A DNA stretch of 64,000 nt, from the NCBI RefSeq assembly GCF_019703515.2, contig NC_059349.1:27276744-27340743 (forward strand), given 5' to 3'. The DNA comes from Myxocyprinus asiaticus. Lineage: Eukaryota; Chordata; Actinopteri; Cypriniformes; Catostomidae. Position numbers and translations under genes: made by a program. The notes under the pieces are model-generated. The model was not told the origin of the DNA, searched no databases, and saw only the letters and a program-made list of their open reading frames with translations. Below, one piece after another: positions 60,081-64,000 of the stretch (the stretch's first letter is position 1; each line of letters opens with the position of its first letter).

Positions 60081-61070
60081 ATAATATTATATTATTAAAA
60101 TACATCGACTCAGTTGTGATTCAGGCGATACCTTTTTAAATGGTCAATGTCATAATAATATTCTAATATATTGTTTTTAATGTGGATTGACAGCAGCAGC
60201 CATGCTGTAGTAAAGACAAATTATTTTGTAATAGTTGTGTATGAGCAGAGACTATTTAGCCTGAGATGGAGCACTGGTATTAAGATGAAAGGGAGAAATT
60301 GGAACGCCCAATATGGCGGATGTAGAAAAGGCCAGCCTGAAAGGTAGTGTATTTTTAGTGTGATCTAAGCTGAAGAAACAATTTATGATATCTTTGTTGT
60401 CAGATTTAACTGCTGGTCTGAAATATGTTCTTTGATTGCAATCTTGACCAACCATTTAGGAGATCTTACTTTTTCCCCATTCAAGTAAACAGGAGCTGTA
60501 CTTTTATGCTGCATGTATCCATAGAAAATAGCTGCCCTGGAGCATTCCAAAAATGGCCGCCGACTGGACTGACTTGTTTTGAAAGGGACTTTGGAGTCCC
60601 TCAATTGAGACCCAAAAGCTGGATCTCAACATCATATAGCCACTGTTGGTAATAGGTAAAATATGCAGAAGATACTGGGAAACCAAAGAACGTGCAGTAC
60701 CTGGAGAATTTTTCTTCGGTAGCTTCAATGCTCAGGACAAAGCAGGGACACATGCACAGTCATTGATCATAGAGAAAGTAACACACCATATTAAGAACCA
60801 AGGGGATGTAGGATTATTTGTGTAAATTCAGTTATTATTTTGTCTTGTGGAAAATGTGTAAATATCTGTCATGTCAAATAACTTCATAAAGGCAGTGCTT
60901 AATATTTAAAAAAAAAAAAAATATTTTTTTTTTTATTTTTTTTTTGAGACCTCTTATTCTTTTTTTTATTTTTATTATAAACATTTAGCAGATTCTGCAA
61001 GTGGGATGAAAACGTATGCACTAAACTAGATATAAAGTTGTTATGCTGAAGTTTGCCTGTGTCTCTGCAG
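60081..61070. other. Intronic sequence before local exon 15
   Basis: A/T runs at 60909-60985. No recognised gene. Short GC patches near 60300-60330 and 60540-60570 were not identifiable. Confidence 0.4.
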
Positions 61071-61176
61071 TGCTCAGAGAGTCTGCCTGTGCGTACACTG
61101 TCTGTAGCTCCAGGACGCTGCCAGCCTCCCAGGACTGTGGGTAAACCCAAACACAAAGAAGTGCACTTACAATGGG
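61071..61176 (+). CDS. fndc3b: fndc3b local exon 15 (end of FN3-4, start of FN3-5)
   Basis: Encodes [35 protein letters not shown]. The acceptor is gtctctgcag and the donor tggg/gtgaga (phase 1). A hAT element begins at 61206, only 29 bp beyond the end of the exon, with its target-site duplication starting at 61198. Confidence 0.95.
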
Positions 61177-61205
61177 GTGAGAGTCATTTTTTCAGTCATT
61201 TATTT

Positions 61206-62461
61206 TAGGGATGCACTAATATGTAATTTCTGTGCTGATACCGATAACCAATAATTTACAGCTCAGTGTGGCCAATACCGATTACTGATATAAAAAAATA
61301 AAAAAGGTTTTAACCTGAAACTGCCAGCTAATTTATTAAAAGCTTCTCATTTGAAAAATGTGTGTCATGTAAAAGCTTGGAATTTGGACTTGCTGCTATT
61401 TAAGGGTTGGCTGATGTAACATGAACCAAAAATGTGCATATAAAACAAATGAATGCTGATTTGAATGACAAATTAATGACTATACACTTGCATAAATTGT
61501 ATGGTGCTCATATATGGGTGTTTATGGGAATCCTGATGACTCGCTAACAGAGTGAATAATGAACTTCACACAGCTGTAATAATCCATTAAACCAAAATGA
61601 GGTGATAAACAGCATGTTACGAACATTAAAACAACAAAACACACAATACAAACCCTAAACTGTAATATTTAATGGTGTAATATTTATGATAGCAGCCAAA
61701 CTATGTGTGCAGCTGTGGTTTGTGTGTTTCACAGATGCTTACTACAGTGCTCATCCTTAACAGATCCACTGTATAATTTATGAACTGTTAACACAACAAT
61801 CTTAATGGGATTAGGTAACAAAAGAGATCGAATAGTAATGAGTCATAACATACTAAATGTCTCAACTCGCAAAATACAGCAAGTACATTTGTTTCACTCA
61901 CAAATGAATGTTTTTAGTCATTCTGTGAAACTTTTTTCAAGATCTTTGAACCATGTTAGGTTGTTTTGGGGCTTGTTTTAATCGCAGTGCAGTGCTGCAA
62001 CTAACAATGTGCAATTTCCCACATTCTGTATATATTTCATTAAGTAAAAGGGAAAATGATCGCCCCCAAGTAACATACATACATGTTTTTGTTGCGTTTT
62101 TGCATATTGCCTCATGAAACATGAACAGAATATGGGAAATGTCATGTCTTTCATACAGCAGATGATCCCGAATTAAAACCAGCCCCACAACAACGTAACA
62201 AAGTGCAGATATGTTGAAATAATCCAAACAGAGTGACATCAGCTTGGCTCTCACTTTTTCTAACTCACACAGACTGTCGCTTGGGGCTGCCCGAGTCTCT
62301 GCCTGAAGGAAAGACGCCACAGGCAGTCAGAGATTCTCAGCCACAAGCAAATAAACCGTAACAAATTATTGGCGGTAATTCCATTATCAGCGTGATAATA
62401 TTGAGATTTTCCCGGTTATCGGCCAATAATATAACGGCCGCTGATATATCGTGCATCCCTA
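61206..62461. mobile_element. hAT-type element with perfect 8-bp target duplication
   Basis: Target duplication 'atttattt' at 61198-61205 and 62462-62469. Ends 'tagggatgcac' and 'gtgcatcccta' are perfect inverted repeats of 11 bp. Subterminal 'ccgataacca' and 'ggttatcgg' also mirror. A 127-codon open frame at 61937-62320 (minus) shows no recognised domain. Non-autonomous. Confidence 0.92.
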
Positions 62462-62469
62462 ATTTATTT

Positions 62470-63180
62470 CCTTCTTTCTGTCCCCTCCCCGTCCTTCCAG
62501 TCTATCACTGTTCTGAGTTTATTGTCATTTCTGAACCTTCAAGTCTCATTTGGTGGTTATTTACATTGTTCCAAGTTCTCTGCAGTTTCACAGTTATTTA
62601 TGATGTTGTAAAATTAAATTACAGCAAGCTCCTTGGAGGACTGAGGAGCAGTTCTTCTCTCACAATGCTCAGTACTCACAATGACACAAAATGACACCCT
62701 CTTTGTCATCCTCACAAACAGCTTAAGATAATTATGGCCACAGCGCTTTGCTATTCTTCCTCAATGTAACATTCTCCACTTGCTAAAGAATTCCAGTAGT
62801 AGACTGCAATGATGAGTCAGAGTCAGAGTGAGAGTGACTGTCCGCAGTGCGATTGACATTCAGACTTCCGGTAGCAGATCTATCAAATGGGTGTAATAGC
62901 ACAACGCCCACAGCAGAGGAGAGATCTCTGGGGCCCTCACAGCAAATATCATGCTCTGATGTTTCTTCCATTATTGTGCTACTTCTGCTGCCGAAATATC
63001 TAAGAATACACTAGATTTGAGCTTTTGGAATGGTTGAAAACTTCGAACTGAAGTCATATAGCTGTATTTTCATCTGCCATTTAGGAATTTAAGCCTTTTA
63101 TTTTCATTAAGAAGATAAAACAAACTTGTAATGTCTGCTGTTAACTCTGTTGTACTAAAGTGTCTTTTCCCTCATCTCAG
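62470..63180. other. Intronic sequence before local exon 16, no gene seen
   Basis: No repeat ends or exon recognised. Confidence 0.4.
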
Positions 63181-63353
63181 ACTGTCCCTCCTCTGAGGGG
63201 GCATGTGAGGTGAGTGAGTACAGTTTGGAAATGAGGGAGGGTGAGTCAGAGCCAGCTGAGGTCTATCACGGCTCTGATCTGGAGTGCACCGTGGGCAGTC
63301 TGCTCCCTGGAGCCACCTACAGCTTCCGCGTGCGTGCTACCAATGAAGCAGGG
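63181..63353 (+). CDS. fndc3b: fndc3b local exon 16 (FN3-5)
   Basis: Encodes [20 protein letters not shown], then [20 protein letters not shown] and [12 protein letters not shown]. The acceptor is cctcatctcag and the donor caggg/gtgagt (phase 0 out). The last strand of FN3-5 must lie in the next exon, outside the window. Confidence 0.95.
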
Positions 63354-64000
63354 GTGAGTGATGCCATGAATAGGGCAACTGAGTATCAAGAACTGAATAA
63401 TTCAATGCAAGGATGTAACCAAATATTCAAGGTTGTGGGGGACCAAATGAAAAAGTTTAAGAATCATTGGAAAAACCCATGTTGATTGATTTCTAGGTGT
63501 TTCCTTTCTCAGTTGATAGGTTTCCATCCAAATATTTTGCATTTTTTTATTTAGTTTTAATTTCTAAAAATTTGACAAAAAGAAAATTTGAATTATTGCA
63601 CGTTTCCATTCAGTACCAGTGTTGGGTAAGTTACTTAAAAATAGTAATCCACGACATATTACTAATTATTTATCTAAAATTGTAATCAAATTACTTTACT
63701 AATTACTTCTTTGAAAAGGTATTCACATTACTAATTACTTTACTTTTTAGTTACTTTCTAAAACACTTTTCTGCTCAACAAATGTAAAATAATATCTATG
63801 TTTCTTGTTCATTTTTACACACAAGTCATACACTCAGCACCTCACATTTCTCCTTCACAATGACTGTTTATGGGGCCATAATTCATGTATTCTACATAAA
63901 TAATATATTAGAAATAATTAGAAATAAGAATAACCCTATAATGTACTTAAAAGTAAATAAATTGAAAGTTGGTATCTGTAATCTGATTACAATCATTTCA
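63354..64000. other. Start of the intron after local exon 16
   Basis: From 63619, 'accagtgttgggtaagttac' begins a repeat of the fish 'gttgggtaagttactt' type (probably a non-autonomous hAT), running off the window end. No further exon within the window. Confidence 0.5.

Noticed and set aside
61937..62320. 127-codon minus-strand frame inside a hAT element
   Set aside because: No hAT dimerisation or catalytic motif seen; kept only as a note in the element entry.

Overview
The window is vertebrate genomic DNA, almost certainly from a teleost and most likely a cyprinid-type fish. Evidence: 16 GT-AG bounded exons of one host gene on the + strand, and introns filled with fish-type repeats (many Tc1/mariner families, hAT, a Tx1/L1-like LINE, an L2-like LINE, tRNA-derived SINEs, and at least eight copies of a foldback repeat whose ends read 'TAGTTCACCC'). 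The species call is inference from repeat content.

The host gene is fndc3b (fibronectin type III domain containing 3B). Sixteen consecutive internal coding exons run from 3518 to 63353, with both ends of the gene outside the window. They join without a phase break into 682 codons. The first three exons encode the proline-rich and basic/glycine-rich N-terminal region. The remaining exons encode FN3 domains 1 to 4 and most of domain 5. The paralog call (B, not A) rests on the match of exons 2 and 3 to the FNDC3B N-terminal region. Which teleost co-ortholog it is cannot be decided here. The promoter, first exons, later FN3 domains and C-terminal membrane anchor lie outside the window.

Layout. 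1-3517: intron with a core-deleted Tc1 copy and a full-length dead Tc1 ending 70 bp before the first exon. 3595-13255: foldback element, Tc1 fragments, Tx1/L1 fragment, head-to-head Tc1 hairpin, MITE. 13256-15278: two exons. 15279-35220: 19.9 kb intron with SINE, MITEs, a chimeric Tc1, a broken two-exon gene copy of unknown family, a nested Tc1 pseudogene and an L2-like reverse transcriptase relic. 35221-44318: six exons. 44319-50079: intron with a piggyBac-like MITE, a hAT copy holding a SINE, and directly beside it a Tc1 element with an uninterrupted 346-codon transposase reading frame. 50080-55897: five exons. 55898-61070: intron with a young but dead Tc1 and a second SINE copy. 61071-63353: two exons separated by a hAT element that begins 29 bp after a splice donor.

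The gene part is ordinary and well supported. The parts worth following up are the apparently intact Tc1 element, several chimeric or in-frame-deleted transposase genes, multi-level nested insertions with readable target-site duplications, and repeats that sit at or make up splice signals. I did not see a new multi-gene system.
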